DNA of 64,000 nucleotides from Patella vulgata (Eukaryota > Mollusca > Gastropoda > Patellidae). Below, in pieces: positions 1 to 12,300 of the stretch. Under the pieces are notes generated by a model. It saw only the letters and a program-made list of their open reading frames with translations. It was not told the origin of the DNA and searched no databases. A program made the translations under genes and the position numbers. How positions within the stretch are numbered: position 1 is the first letter of the stretch; each line of letters opens with the position of its first letter. The stretch is from NCBI RefSeq assembly GCF_932274485.2, contig NC_065886.2:34087501-34151500 (forward strand). The letters run 5' to 3'.

Positions 1-482
1 TTTAATAGTCCCCTGCTTTCTTCGAAAGGCGGGGGACAATAATGCATGTAAATTTCACAAAGATCGAATGATAACCTTTGGCGTTGGAGCAATCACAATG
101 TTCAATAAAGTGAAACAAGGGCCATAACTCTAGACGCAATAAACAGAAATTGTTTCAGTAATCTAAATAATGCATATAAATTTCAGAAAGATCGGATGAT
201 AACTTTTGGCGTTAGAGCGTTCACAAGGTTCACAAAGTGAAACAAGGGCCATAAATCTAGACGTAATATACGGAAATTGTTGAAATTAAATAGGATTCTT
301 CATCTCACTAATGTAAACAACATATCAATTTTAAAACAATTGGATGATAACTTTTGGCGTTAGAGCGTTCACAAGAAATTGTGGACGACGGATGGACGGA
401 TGGACGGATGGACGGACCGACAGACGGACGGACGGGGGCGACGGCAATATACGTCCACATTTCAATGTGGACGTATAAAAAC
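1..482 (+). mobile_element. Pearl-like (Helentron-associated) non-autonomous element, right part
   Basis: Three imperfect tandem monomers of about 150 bp (each with GATGATAACTTTTGGCGTT and GGGCCATAA) run to about 375. They are followed by a GGAC/ACGG-type tetranucleotide run (about 385-435) and a perfect-looking hairpin (TACGTCCACATT / AATGTGGACGTA, about 451-476). Tandem cores, then ACGG microsatellite, then terminal palindrome is the layout known for bivalve pearl elements. The left end lies outside the window. The family name is inferred from architecture, not from a database match. Confidence 0.6.
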
Positions 483-528
483 GTGTTATAGTGTAGGCCT
501 AACCACACAATCCATCCTCGGGGATACC

Positions 529-915
529 GAAATGAAATAAAATGGGGTTTAACGTCCTACTTTTCTACACCGACTGGGCTAATGAAGACAGACACGACAC
601 ACGCCATGTAATATGTATGGGGTAAATTTCCCCCCGACATCGGCACTACGGCCTACTGTTTATTTTAAATTTCAACTACTAAGGTTATTTTACGTGCAAT
701 GTGGACACGGGTCTTCGTTTTTTTGTCATACGAGGTCCCTTAGCCCAGTCGAGTTCCAACTGCCAAGGGATCTTTTACTTCCACGCCAATGTATTCACCG
801 GACCTCGTTTTTTCGTGCCATCCGAACGACTACACGTTGTCCCTTGCCAAGCCCCCAGTCCTGCACCACTGACAAGGAGGAACTAGGCCAGAAAATCCTC
901 ACTGAGACACCATGA
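529..915 (-). mobile_element. SINE-A copy, 5'-truncated, diverged
   Basis: On the minus strand it ends in the family tail GACGTTAAACCCC followed by ATTTC-like sequence. On plus it therefore starts with ATGGGGTTTAACGTCC near 535. The body landmarks (GGGATCTTTTAC, CACTGACAAGG) are present, but the tRNA-like head is missing. An internal stretch near 700-760 looks inserted or partly duplicated. Confidence 0.75.
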
Positions 916-1085
916 CTCCCCCAATGTTATGACTTAGTTTGTGTAGACTGGTTAAACCCCATCGCTCCCTCTCTCTGATCAATTTAAGAAAGGTACAAAG
1001 ACCGTTGACAGTACCATAAATACACATGGCGCGCCATAAAATCTTCAGTTTAGTTCGATTCATGGCAGAATTGTGTTTACTCTTC

Positions 1086-1215
1086 TTGCTTCCAGTCTGT
1101 GACTAAGTCAGTACGTCCTAACCCCAGTGTCCAAAAACAGAGGTGCTGTGTACACGTTGACGTGCACGTAAAAGAACCCTTGGCAGTTTAAATTCGACTT
1201 AGAGTAGGTGGAAAA
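1086..1215 (+). mobile_element. SINE-A fragment
   Basis: Contains the SINE-A body landmarks GTGCACGTAAAAGA and CTTGGCAGTT in plus orientation. Neither head nor tail is recognisable. Confidence 0.55.
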
Positions 1216-1374
1216 GCCGATGCCCAGGAAAAACTTTATTCATAGCACATCGCACGGTACGTGCCCGTCTTCTGTAGCCCATTTTATGCAGACATTAAAC
1301 CCCATATCGTTTCCGAACCATCAAACTGCAGAATTCACAACATGGAGGACACCATTTACTAGAACATCAACAAG

Positions 1375-1497
1375 ATTTTTTAAAGTGATCAAGGGCCATA
1401 ACTCTGGCAACCGTCGAAAATCAACAGACCTTGGACCGATGACAGTACATGTATATTATGACAACATTTCAATGTGGGCGTATAAAAATCAACAAAA
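1375..1497 (+). mobile_element. Pearl-like element 3' end fragment
   Basis: Shares GGGCCATAACTCTGG with the element at 1-482 and ends in a decayed form of the terminal palindrome (ACATTTCAATGTGGGCGTAT). The ACGG microsatellite is absent. Confidence 0.45.
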
Positions 1498-1699
1498 GAA
1501 TGAGAGGATAATGATATGAAATGCCCTAGTTGTTTATTACAAATAATATCAGACCAGCTGGTTTGTTGTGGTTTGTAACACACACCTGCTGTTATAATAC
1601 ATTGTTGTATACACCATAATAATAAATACATGACAATACTACTCCATCTTAAACAATATACCCTCTCATTCTCGGTATACCCAATGATCTCGTCCCCCT

Positions 1700-1880
1700 T
1701 GGTCTCTTCCGTACGAGACCACTATTGATACCGAATGTACAAAACCGCTGGGGATTCTGAACGCAGGAGACCACTATTGATACCGAACCTACAAGACCAC
1801 TGAGGATACCGAAAATGCCCCTTGGGATATTGAACCTACAAGACCACTATTGATACCGAACGTACGAGACCACTGGGAAG
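1700..1880. repeat. Minisatellite, units of about 35-70 bp
   Basis: Repeats of GAGACCACTATTGATACCGA alternate with related GACCACTGGGGATACCGAA units. At least five partial iterations are visible. Confidence 0.7.
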
Positions 1881-2788
1881 ACAAGACCTTTTCAATGATT
1901 AACAGCTAAAATGTGTGACCAAAATAGAAATCCTCGTAACTGGCCTAATAGAACTCTTGAGTTCAGAAACTGGCCTGGTGGAACTAACTAAATTTAGTAT
2001 AAAAAAACCTGGTCTCACTGTAAAGTTGATATTGTTCTCTTTTAAACACACGGCCTTTAAAAAGAATGCAAGTCATTATTTTATATGGGTAATGTTTACT
2101 GATCAGTTAAAATGGTTAGTAATCCAAAAGTAGTCATTAAGTAAGTGTTATGTCACTAAGGTGTTAAACTTGTGTCAATTGCATGATATACATGTTCACC
2201 ACTATTGTTTAGGGTTGTATATTCAATAATGATGGATATTATAATTAGTCAGGCTTTTACACTATTAATGACTACTGTATAATTTCTAACCACTTTTTAT
2301 TTAGATTAATTTAGATTAATGATGACTTGCATGCTTTCATGGCCCAAATTTTTATTAGTAAAAGGGTTTGGTTTATAAGTCAACTGATAAAAAACTATAT
2401 TAACCCTTTAGTACTTGCTGTTCTAATAAGACCTCTCAGACCACACCAACCCACCCCGTCACATGCACAGCTGTGGTGCACGCAAAATGGTCCGACAATA
2501 ATGAAAGCTATTCTCAGGGGTTGAAGTGGTCTACGGAACAGCAGTTTTGAACTGTTTCTGTCTGTCCAGGGTTATTGCGGTATTAACATATCACTTAACA
2601 TTCTTCAAGGAACTGGGGTAGTCATAAGTCAATATTTAAATGTACCAAGCCCTAAAGTTTTAAGTCCAGAAACTGATTGATTGAAATGATTTCTTCGGCA
2701 ACAAGTGTAGCTTAATACATTATTTTAATACATATTTATTTATATACAATATTATTACAAATAACCAGAGTCATATCACACAACACTT
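1881..2788. other. AT-rich stretch, no recognised gene
   Basis: No open frame with conserved protein features and no recognised repeat apart from runs of A and T. Confidence 0.5.
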
Positions 2789-3180
2789 TCTCTTATATTT
2801 TACAATATTTTAATCATTTAAAAGCCACTGATACTGCTTTCAGAGAATCTGAAGTCCTTGCAAACTACAATATTGTGAAAGATGAATCTGTCCACAAATG
2901 ATTCAATTCTGTTCAATAAATTTATATAAATTTGAGAAAATTTTCTTTTATATTTTACAATATTTTAATCATTTAAAAGTTACAGATACTGGTTTTAGGG
3001 AATCTGAATTCCTTGCAAACTACAATATTGTGTGTGAAGGATGAATCTCTAGAAGGAATATCAGTCCATATATGATTCAATTTTTAGGGAATCGGAATTC
3101 CTTGCAAACTACAATATTGTGTGTGAAGGATGAATCTCTAGAAGGAATATCAGTCCATATATGATATAAATTTGAGAAAG
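2789..3180. repeat. Tandem repeat, about 2.6 units of 90-150 bp
   Basis: Units share TATTTTACAATATTTTAATC, GAATTCCTTGCAAACTACAA and GGATGAATCTCTAGAAGGAA. The last two iterations (about 2995-3083 and 3085-3162) are almost identical, so part of the array is a recent duplication. Confidence 0.8.
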
Positions 3181-3484
3181 TTTACTGACTCTGTCTAAGT
3201 TACTTCACGATAAATGTACATATTTACTTCATACGAATAGTGCCATTTTTAATTGCCCTTATAATAAATTTATATACATAACAAAATATCATTCTTAGAA
3301 AATCATCCTCTTGTGAACATGCCAACTCCGGTCCGACTTGATCATGTACAGTTCATGGGATTTATTTTTTGATAGATTTTAATTTAAAGATACATTATGT
3401 AAGAGCTAAATCTATGGAGGTATATTAGATTCAAAATCCGACTGTGCTGTTGTCTAATTTCTAACTTCTATTCATGTACATGTA

Positions 3485-3709
3485 ACAACAAAAACACATA
3501 CTCATGGAAACAGCTGCTACTGTATTTTAAGGCAACTTTTCATAGAGTATTTTCACGACGTTATCAAGCTAATAATAATAACGTTGAGAGAATACTCTAC
3601 GAAACGTCGCCTTAAAATACACTAAGGGATAACATTGAGAGAATACTCTACGAAAAATTGCCTTAAAATACACTTGTAGCTATTTTCCATAAGTATGTGT
3701 TTTTGTTGT
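3485..3709. mobile_element. Foldback MITE with ~70-bp inverted termini
   Basis: The left end starts ACAACAAAAACACATACT and the right end finishes AGTATGTGTTTTTGTTGT. The match continues inward through GTATTTTAAGGCAA / TTGCCTTAAAATAC and AGAGTATT / AATACTCT. There is no coding capacity. A further internal-type segment (TTGAGAGAATACTCTAC) lies just outside at 3720-3740. The superfamily is unknown. Confidence 0.7.
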
Positions 3710-3875
3710 CTTGATAAAGTTGAGAGAATACTCTACAAAACGTAAAAAAAAAAAATCAAACACAAATCTTCAGATCCTTCACTGGTCTTTCAAAAGAGTG
3801 AAAAAATAATATTTAACTTATATTTGAAAAAGTATTTGCCAACCATATCACGTTTGATGTCGTTTTCAATTTCAG

Positions 3876-4064
3876 CATCGATTTCCCGGGTTGCACCTGA
3901 CAATGAGTAGGGTCGCCTGTCCAACCATGTGGGTTTTCTCCGGGTCCTCCGGTTTCCTCCTACTGCTAAAGACCCCTATGTGCAAGCTAATTATTGAAAT
4001 AAAATTGAATATGTTAGTCCCAACCCCAAATGACCTAAAGTGGGCGTTACTCTCTCTCTCTATA
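3876..4064 (+). mobile_element. SINE-B copy, 5'-truncated
   Basis: Plus-orientation body (AGTAGGGTCGCCTGTCCAAC, TTCTCCGGGTCCTCCGGTTT, TAAAGACCCCTA) ends in a short (CT)n tail. Only the distal part of the tRNA-like head remains. Confidence 0.8.
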
Positions 4065-5027
4065 GGTAGAAGTATCAAAGTTCTAAATTTGTTCCACGAT
4101 CATGCTTAACATGTAAAGCGACAATGAAGTAGACATTTTTCGTCTTGATAATAGAAATAAGATGAAACAGAATTAAAACTTACACTGAACAAATAAAGAA
4201 GTTGGATTATACATTGTTTCAATTTAGAAATTACATGAATATAAGTTAGAAATTACATGAATAGAAATTAGACGATAGCTTGGAAGAATTTTGAATCTAA
4301 TATACCGCCATATAAATCTGCATATTGCAGACTTTTTTTCTAGCTTGGAATCTTGTAAAAATTATGACACGCCTGTAATCAAATCTCTAGACCATTGGAT
4401 TTGAAGTTTGAACATCCGCGACATCGAAAACTTTAATGATAATATTGATAACCTAGACTTAGTTCCGCATTGCTCATAACTTTGCTCAAAATAAAGTCAT
4501 TGGAATGATATTTTCAATATATTCCATTTTTCATTATCTATTTTTAACCTATTATAGCAGGAACGGTCAGCTCTTTATCAATATCTTACATAATGTATCT
4601 TTAAGTAAGTGTATTATAGGCATCAAAACTTTCCAAGACTTATTTTTGTTTATTGAAAGAATGACAAAATAGCCCTATTTGTTTTATAAATGCAGATGTC
4701 ACAGCATCAAAATAAATGAAATCTACATGTGTAGCAGGAACAGGATGGCCATGGTACATGTAGTTACATGTAGCAAGAATGAGTTTCAAAGAACGAACAC
4801 AAAAGTTTAACAAGATTACATATGGGTTCAGTTTCCTGTACATTAGTTTCAGCGTCCACTGTCCTTGTATACATGTATATAAAAAAATAATTATTGTCCT
4901 TGCTGTAATCATCCTCACCTTCCAATAAAATGAACAGATTGGGTCGGCTTCCTATCTTGAGATTGGGAATCCGCGCTGTGTGTTCAGTAGACCCGTCAAG
5001 TAACATCACACTAAACAGACACTTAGT
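4065..5027. other. Intergenic, no recognised gene
   Basis: AT-rich. The two overlapping minus-strand frames at 4640-5009 show no domain and no splice context, and I regard them as chance. This is possible distal 3' flank of FBXW7. Confidence 0.45.
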
Positions 5028-5295
5028 TAGTTGACCGACATTTTAAGTCCTAAATCAACGTTTTTAGTCAAAAACAGTAAGTATATTTGAAGAATTTTGA
5101 GAAGTAAATATTCTGTTTTCATTTAGCAAAATTGAAAACGTTGTGTATAACAGATGTGAACCGGAGTAGGACCGCATTTCAAAACAGTATACTAATTGTT
5201 GGATATGGCGGCCATTTAGGGCAGAGATCTGTTCTCAAAGTGAATAGTTCTCTGTTTGCATAATGAAGTAACATTTATGATCGCAAGCCATGATT
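5028..5295 (+). repeat. Dispersed repeat, partner of 8915-9195 (inverted)
   Basis: This ~270-bp block recurs in inverse orientation at 8915-9195. Shared landmarks are GGGCAGAGATCTGTTCTC, AATGAAGTAACAT and AACAGATGTGAACC. One copy is just downstream of FBXW7 and the other is in an intron. No coding sequence is seen; probably a non-autonomous element. Confidence 0.75.
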
Positions 5296-5429
5296 TTATA
5301 ATGTATCCATATGTTTTCAGTAACATTATTTTATGTGAAATGAAATGGGGTTTAATGTCTTACTTATCGATATTATTATGAATACACATAAAATTTCTAT
5401 TCACATGACTTGGATTCATAGAACTGGGA

Positions 5430-5610
5430 GAGAACAGATTCTGTGTTACCTGGACGACGAAAGTAACTCTGTGTTACCGGGACCATGAAAGTAATTCTGT
5501 GTTACCTGGATGCCAAAGTCATTCTGTGTTACCTAGACTATCAAAGTAATTCTGTGTTACCTTGACGACGAAAGTAATTCTGTGTTACCTGGACTACGGG
5601 TGTGATTCTA
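5430..5610. repeat. Minisatellite, ~30-bp unit, about 6 copies
   Basis: Unit of the form AATTCTGTGTTACCTGGAC plus GACGAAAGT, imperfect. It lies about 500 bp downstream of the FBXW7 stop and could be inside the 3' UTR. Confidence 0.85.
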
Positions 5611-6086
5611 CTGAACACATACTTTACAACTGACAGATGTACAACTTTACAGATTTCCATGGTTACATTCCAATTTGGGACTTTTTTGTTAAAGAATAAC
5701 AATCATAGTCCTCATTAATTTAAATGACAGAAATATACTGATTATTTTCTTCTGTCAAATCTGCTGGTTACTTTTCTTCGTCAAATCTCTGTTGGGATTC
5801 TATCTTCATCTAATCTGCCGAATATGTTTGGTTTTCTTTTTCAGTACGACAAACTGTCCTCAAATATCTGCAAACAGCGTAGTGATAATTTAACTACTAA
5901 TCACTGGCCATACATTCACTTCTCACGTCAAACAAAACATCAACCACTGTACAATTATAACAACATTCACGTCAACAAGTATTATGTTCTTCTAGTCCCA
6001 TAATGCCCTTTTTAAAAAATTCTACTTCCTTATTAGTAAATCTATCAGCACTCTCTTACGGTAATTATATGGACCATATTTGTTAA

Positions 6087-6361
6087 TCACAATTTTTTAT
6101 CATCTAAATCAAAATCTAAAACCAGCAGTTTCGTCTCCTCTGTGCCGTTGCGACTGCCAACTGCACACACTAGTTTTGTATTACTACACCGAAGACGCCA
6201 CACAACCCCACCGCTTCCGCCACTGTCAAGAGAAACCAAGTTCCTGAGAAAGTCGCCTGTTTTAAGATCCCAGATTTTGACGGTGCCGTCGTCTGACGAT
6301 GTTATTACAAATTTTTTACTGAACTGTAAACAAGTGACAGCACTCTGATGTTTATGAGGTC
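6087..6361 (-). CDS. FBXW7: FBXW7 last coding exon (WD repeats 7-8, stop)
   Basis: The acceptor is a long T-run ending CAG. The exon opens in phase 1 to complete the Gly codon split with the previous exon. It reads [33 protein letters not shown], then [19 protein letters not shown] and DFDLDDKKL, stop TGA at 6089-6087. This matches the vertebrate C-terminus except for the last few residues. Confidence 0.95.
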
Positions 6362-9300
6362 CTGAAAAAAAAAATATAAGTTTACAACAGTTACTGAATA
6401 TCAGTAGGATATACATACATGTATTACAGATCAATTGTCTAAACACATTTAAGGTGGGGGGTGGGGGAGCGCTACACTATAACCCAGGTATCATTTAATC
6501 TTGTGTATTTAGCATTAAATGAAATTAAATGTGGTTTAACGTCCTACTGTTAAGCTCCGAACCTGGCTAATGAAGAAGGGCATATGCTATACATCGAGTT
6601 CAAACTGACAAGGGATCTTTTATGTGCACACGGGATCGCGGTTTTCCGTCTCATCTGAATGACTAGACAGCTGCCCTTGTCAGACCCCCCGTCCTGCATC
6701 ACTGACAAGGGCGAACCACGCGGAAAATCTGGATGGACTTTCTCGGCCAATGCAGGGATCGAACACCAGATATCCAGGCTTGCGAGCCAGTGTCTTGCCC
6801 ACTTAGCGACTGTGATCCCCCATTTAGCATTAAAAGAGAATCCCATACCTTGTAATGTCTGTAAACACTGTCCACTCGTTATATCCCATACTTTAACCGT
6901 TGAATCAGCGTTACCAGATACCAATATATTATCTTTTAATTCTAAACCACTTGTTAACGACTGATGACCTATTAACGTATGTAAGCAATTTCCCGTTTCT
7001 ACGTCCCAGACTCGTATAGACGTATCCAACGAACCACTCACTATATGTACACCATCAAACTACAAAATAACAAAATACAAAATCATTCAAGAAATTGACA
7101 TGGATGAACATGAATAAAAGAGAGAAGGATCTGAATCTGCAGTTTGATCTACTAGATGTTCACGCCAAACAAAGTTTCATGATTAATTTCTTGTCCCATC
7201 TGTAAATGTATATGAAGTAACACAGCTAGATAGAAATAAAATGAGAGAGAGAGATCATTTCGGGACTAACATTGGGTTCAATTTCATTTTAATAATTCGC
7301 TTGCACGTAGGGGTCTTTAGCAGTGGGAAGAAACCCACGAGGTTGGACAGACAACTCTACTCCTTGTCACGTACTAGTTGGGAATCAAAGTCCACACCAC
7401 TTGACGAAATGCTAGGCCTTGTGATGCAAGGTGCACACGTTAACCATTCGGCCACCAACTGGGCTAACGAATACTAGCCACCACCTCACAGTGTACTATA
7501 AGGAAAATTTTACCCAGAAAGTGGTGCTATAGCCTATTCTTATTTCAAATTTCAATTCTCATGGGATCTTTAACATGCACATCAACTTGTACCCAGGGCC
7601 TCAACTACATGTATTTGTTCTATCTGAACGATTAGATCCTGTCCTGGCCAATCCCCTACTCCTGCACCACGGTCAAGGGTAAACTACACTGGAAAATCCA
7701 AGCTGCAACTATCTTGAATACCACCAGGATAAAACCCCTTGACTGACTGATAAAATATTGAAGTAATGACAGATGCCGATGGGAATCACATCAGAATTTA
7801 TTAAGCAAAACTGTCTATTTTTTCTTCAAAACAACAATTGATTATTATCATTATTAACATTTCTACCACGCCCAATTAAAATTAAGCATATAATCTTACC
7901 GGACACCGGTTAAAAATCATCTCTTTTAAATTGAAGCATTAAAACCTGACAACGCCTGACATTTTAAATAGGAAGAGGTTTGACAGCGTAAAGTCATGAA
8001 GGCAGGGCTAAATATGTTGTGTACAACAACCAATCAAAATGCATGTTTTAGACAAAGGGAAAATCGCAAGTAGATAACCTGTACTCCTGGAATGTCCAGT
8101 TATTGATATCCTGTTCTATGCCTGATGTAATTAGAGAAACTCCATTTACACACACCTGTAAGGAATAAACTCTGTTTGTGTGACCTTGTAGCGTATGAAT
8201 ACATGCTTCAGTATCTGGATCCCACACACGTACGGTGTAATCATACGCCCCACTAACCACACGTCTACCATCATACTGCACACAACGAACGGCGGCTACG
8301 TGGCCCATTAATACATGTAAACAGTCTCCGTTCTCTATATCCCACATACGTAGCGTAGCATCTCGAGACCCACTCACAACTCTATAATTACACAATAAAA
8401 ATATAATATTACAATTTAAGGCCATAAAAAATTACAATGTAAGGTCATACAAAAAAATTACAATGACAAGGCCATACAAATTTACAATGACAAGGCCATG
8501 CAAAATTACAATGTAAGGCCATGCAAAATTACAATGTAAGCCCATGCAAAATTACAATGTAAGGCCATACAAAATTATAATGCAAGGCCATACAAAATCA
8601 TATTCTGGTTCACAGACATTCTTCAAAATATTTACAGTTATTATTTCGTCAAGGGATCAAGGGCCAAGGCTCAACAACATTTATTTTTATGACATAAATA
8701 AATACAGGCCTGAAAATAAGGCACATGTCAAAGACAATTTCTAGCATAAATTTAGATTTTGCGATGTACAACAAAACTTTGATGCCTGTATGTGTGTCAA
8801 TAGCGCCCAAAAATTTACTTGGATTGACCTCGGTATTTTGTCCATTCAAAACAACTAGTCATCCTTCCTGGTCCACCCCTCTGATGCCACCTTGTACAGC
8901 ATTCCGCATACATGGCTTGCGATCATATATGTTACTTCATTCTGCAAACAGAGAACTATCTACTTCGAGAACAGATCTCTGCCCTAAATGACTGCCATAC
9001 CCAATAATTAGTATGCTTTTTTGTAATGTGGTCCTACTCTGGTTCAAATCTGTTATACACAAAAAGACTAATTAAATCTTCTTAATTTTATTAAATGAAA
9101 GCAGAATATATACTTCTCAAAATTCTCGAGATGTACTCAAGTGTTTTAGACGAAAATCATTGATTTAGGACCTAAAATGTCAGTCAACGAGCTTAGTGTT
9201 TGTTCTCAAGCGGAGCTAATTGTATACCAAGAGTGTGAGTTTAGTATTCTTGTACAAGTGGCGACCATGGTTGAAAAGAGCTGAAAGATCTTACTTGTTA

Positions 9301-12300
9301 GAATGTAAACTCATACAGCGAACCGTTGATGAATGTCCATATAAAACATGTTGACATTGGCCCGTGTCTGCGTTCCACACACGAAGCGTCCGATCTGTTG
9401 ATCCACTTATTATTGTATTACCCACCATCTGGGACGACCAGACACCTCCTGTATGACCAACTAACGTACGAAGGCACTGAAACATGACAGCAATATATCA
9501 AAGTATAAAAATCTATTGATAAGACAAAAGGTCAGCACACTATTTCTTTAAAATGTATCTTGGACACTGGCTGATGTCCCGCAATTACATTGGACCGGTC
9601 TCAGGTCATCACTAGATCACTATCATGTGACTTCTGTAACATTCCAAGTCAAAATGGCCACCAAGATACACATTGGGAGAGTCTACTGTCAGACTGGATG
9701 CATAATGAAAATTTACTGAACAGCAATTCTAATACTATTACATCTAACCTATCCAAGAAAAGAAGTATACTACCAAAAGCCTGTTGTACAAGGTATTCAC
9801 AGTGCAGTCCTGTAATGCCCACATCTATATACTCACAAAGGTTTAAACTAACTTCCATAGATCTGTCTATAATTAGCGGTTTAAACCTACCTTCCTGTGA
9901 GCATAGATGGGTCTATGAAGAGGTATAAATTTATCTTGACTGTAAATATCAGACCGGTCCATAATAACAGGTACAGTATAAACCTAATAAGTGGTATTAC
10001 CCTATCTTGCCTGTAACACCAGACCGGTCTATAATAACAGGTACAGTATAAACCTAATAAGAGGTATTAACCTATCTTGCCTGTAACGACAGACCGGTCT
10101 ATAGAGAGAGAGAGAGAGAGAGAAATGGGGTTTAACGTCCAATCAACACAAACTAGGTCATTTTGGGACTAACATGGTTCAATTTTATTTCAATAATTCG
10201 CTTGCATGTAGGGGTCTTTAACAGTGGGATGACTTGAAGAAAACCCACGAGATTGGACAGGTGACCCAACTCCTTCTCACATACAACCGGGCAATCGAAA
10301 CCATGCCAGTTGACTCAATGACAGACCTTATGTGGCAGCACGCATGTGCTAACCATTCGGCCATCCGATCCCTCGACCGGTCTATAATAACAGGTATAAA
10401 TGAAATGAAATGGGGTTTAACGTCCTACTGTTCTGCTCCGACTAGGCTAATGAAGACGGTAACCGGCATATATATACATCTAATAAGACCGGTCTGTAAT
10501 AAGAGGTTTTAACTTACCTTGCCTGTAACTACAGACCAGACTTTAAGAGTATTATCATCAGACCCACTAACTATTTTATTATTACAATATTCTAAACAAG
10601 TTATCACATGGTCATCATGGCCTTTTAAAACCTGAAAGTTAAAAATCAAAATATGTGAATTTATTTCTACTTTCTACTCTGCCTCCAAATGAAATTGAAA
10701 TGTGGTTTAACGTCCTACTGTTCTGATCCTACTTGGCTAATGAAGATAGGCATACAACATGCAGTGTGCTATGATGAGGGAAATTTTGCCCGGACAGTGT
10801 TGCTATGGCCTACTCTTATTTCGGATTCCAACTGTCAAGGGTTCTTTACGTACACACCAAAGTGTACACAGGACCTAGGTTTTTCGTCCCATTCCAACGA
10901 CTGTTCGATGTTCCTTGCCACGCCTTCCGTTTTACACCAATGGCAAGGGGGAACCGCGCTGGAAAATCCTGATGAACTTTCCCCAGCCAATGCTGGGATC
11001 AACATGGGACCTCTAGGATAGTGAGCCAACGTCCTACCGACTGAGCAGCTGTGGCTCCCCTCTGCCTCTAAAAGAAACAGTGCACTGCCACAGTTGCTAG
11101 GTGAGTCTGGTGTTGGCTCACTAATCACAAGATTCCAGGTTTGAATCAGGTGTCAGCTGAGAAAGTTTGTTGTTTTCCCTTGGTCAGGGTACAAGACAGA
11201 TGGTGTGGCAAGGAAAAGTGTCTAGCATTGGAAGCATTTTAAAGATTGTCAGACAGATGGAAATCAAAAATGCGATCTAACGATCTTGAGATAATTGCAC
11301 TCCACCAAAAATTGCAGACATTGCTCACATTCTGGTTGAGGTCCTTCCTTTAAGATGAAAACGGGTGCAAAAAAAGTATGGGCAATGTGAGAGTGACACA
11401 AAACAACTACATCTTTCCTATGAGAGGCATAATGAGATAGAATTTATTTGTGTATGAAAGATCCCAAGACCATTACAATCCGTCAAATATAAACAGAAAT
11501 GTTGAATCAAATCAAAAACTAAAATGATTTAAAATGAAATAATACTGAAATCAAATACCACTAATTGCCTTAAGGCAGGACACAACCTTATAAAACACTC
11601 TGTATAGATTGATCTGTCAAATTGCCCAATATACATGTAGTCAAAATATGCTGATTTTTCAAGTTGTGTCCACAGCCTTTATATTACATAGTGTTAAATC
11701 AAACTTTTAACTTGCTTTTTTCTGTACTCAATTTTTCACCCATATCAGGTCTTAAAATCAAATTCTCAAAATCTATGAGAGTTAATGGTCTCATCTTTGG
11801 AATACAATTAATGTTATAGCTACGTACTGTGTGCAATAAGGTGATTTTCAAAGTGTTTGTTATACATTTGGTCAATTTAGTGGTGTGTTAGGGATTCATA
11901 ATGTTCTTTATTAACATTCAAATAGTAAAGTTTTTGCCTTATTGCACTCTTAATGCCTAAATATGTTATTCCAAATCACAAATAGTTTGTTTCAATAAAA
12001 TTGGTAGAGATTTTGATTTCCTAACAAACCCACTTGAATAAATAAAAAATCCAATATGGCCACCATTTCCATGGCAACAATTTAACATTTTACACTCAAA
12101 TTATCAAATCTGATTTAGGACATCATATAATAATATTACACTAAAAATTCTTAGGTAGTGTCCTGCCTTAATTCTATATTTTAGATGATTAATCATCTCA
12201 TTTTTCTTGAGTCTCACCTTATTTGGTCGTATAGCACCGGAACGCCAGTTTTGTTCTATTTGATACTGTCGTAAATATAAAGCTTTCCACTGACTACATA

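Noticed and set aside
450-482. Rho-independent-type terminator (hairpin with following T/A run)
   Set aside because: The hairpin recurs at 49415 and 55385 as the end module of pearl-like elements in eukaryotic DNA. It is a mobile-element terminus.
6550-7041. A long minus frame continuing past the WD-repeat exon into the intron
   Set aside because: The part beyond the donor at 6849 translates SINE-A sequence. The exon ends at CAAG|GTATGG and joins the last exon in phase.
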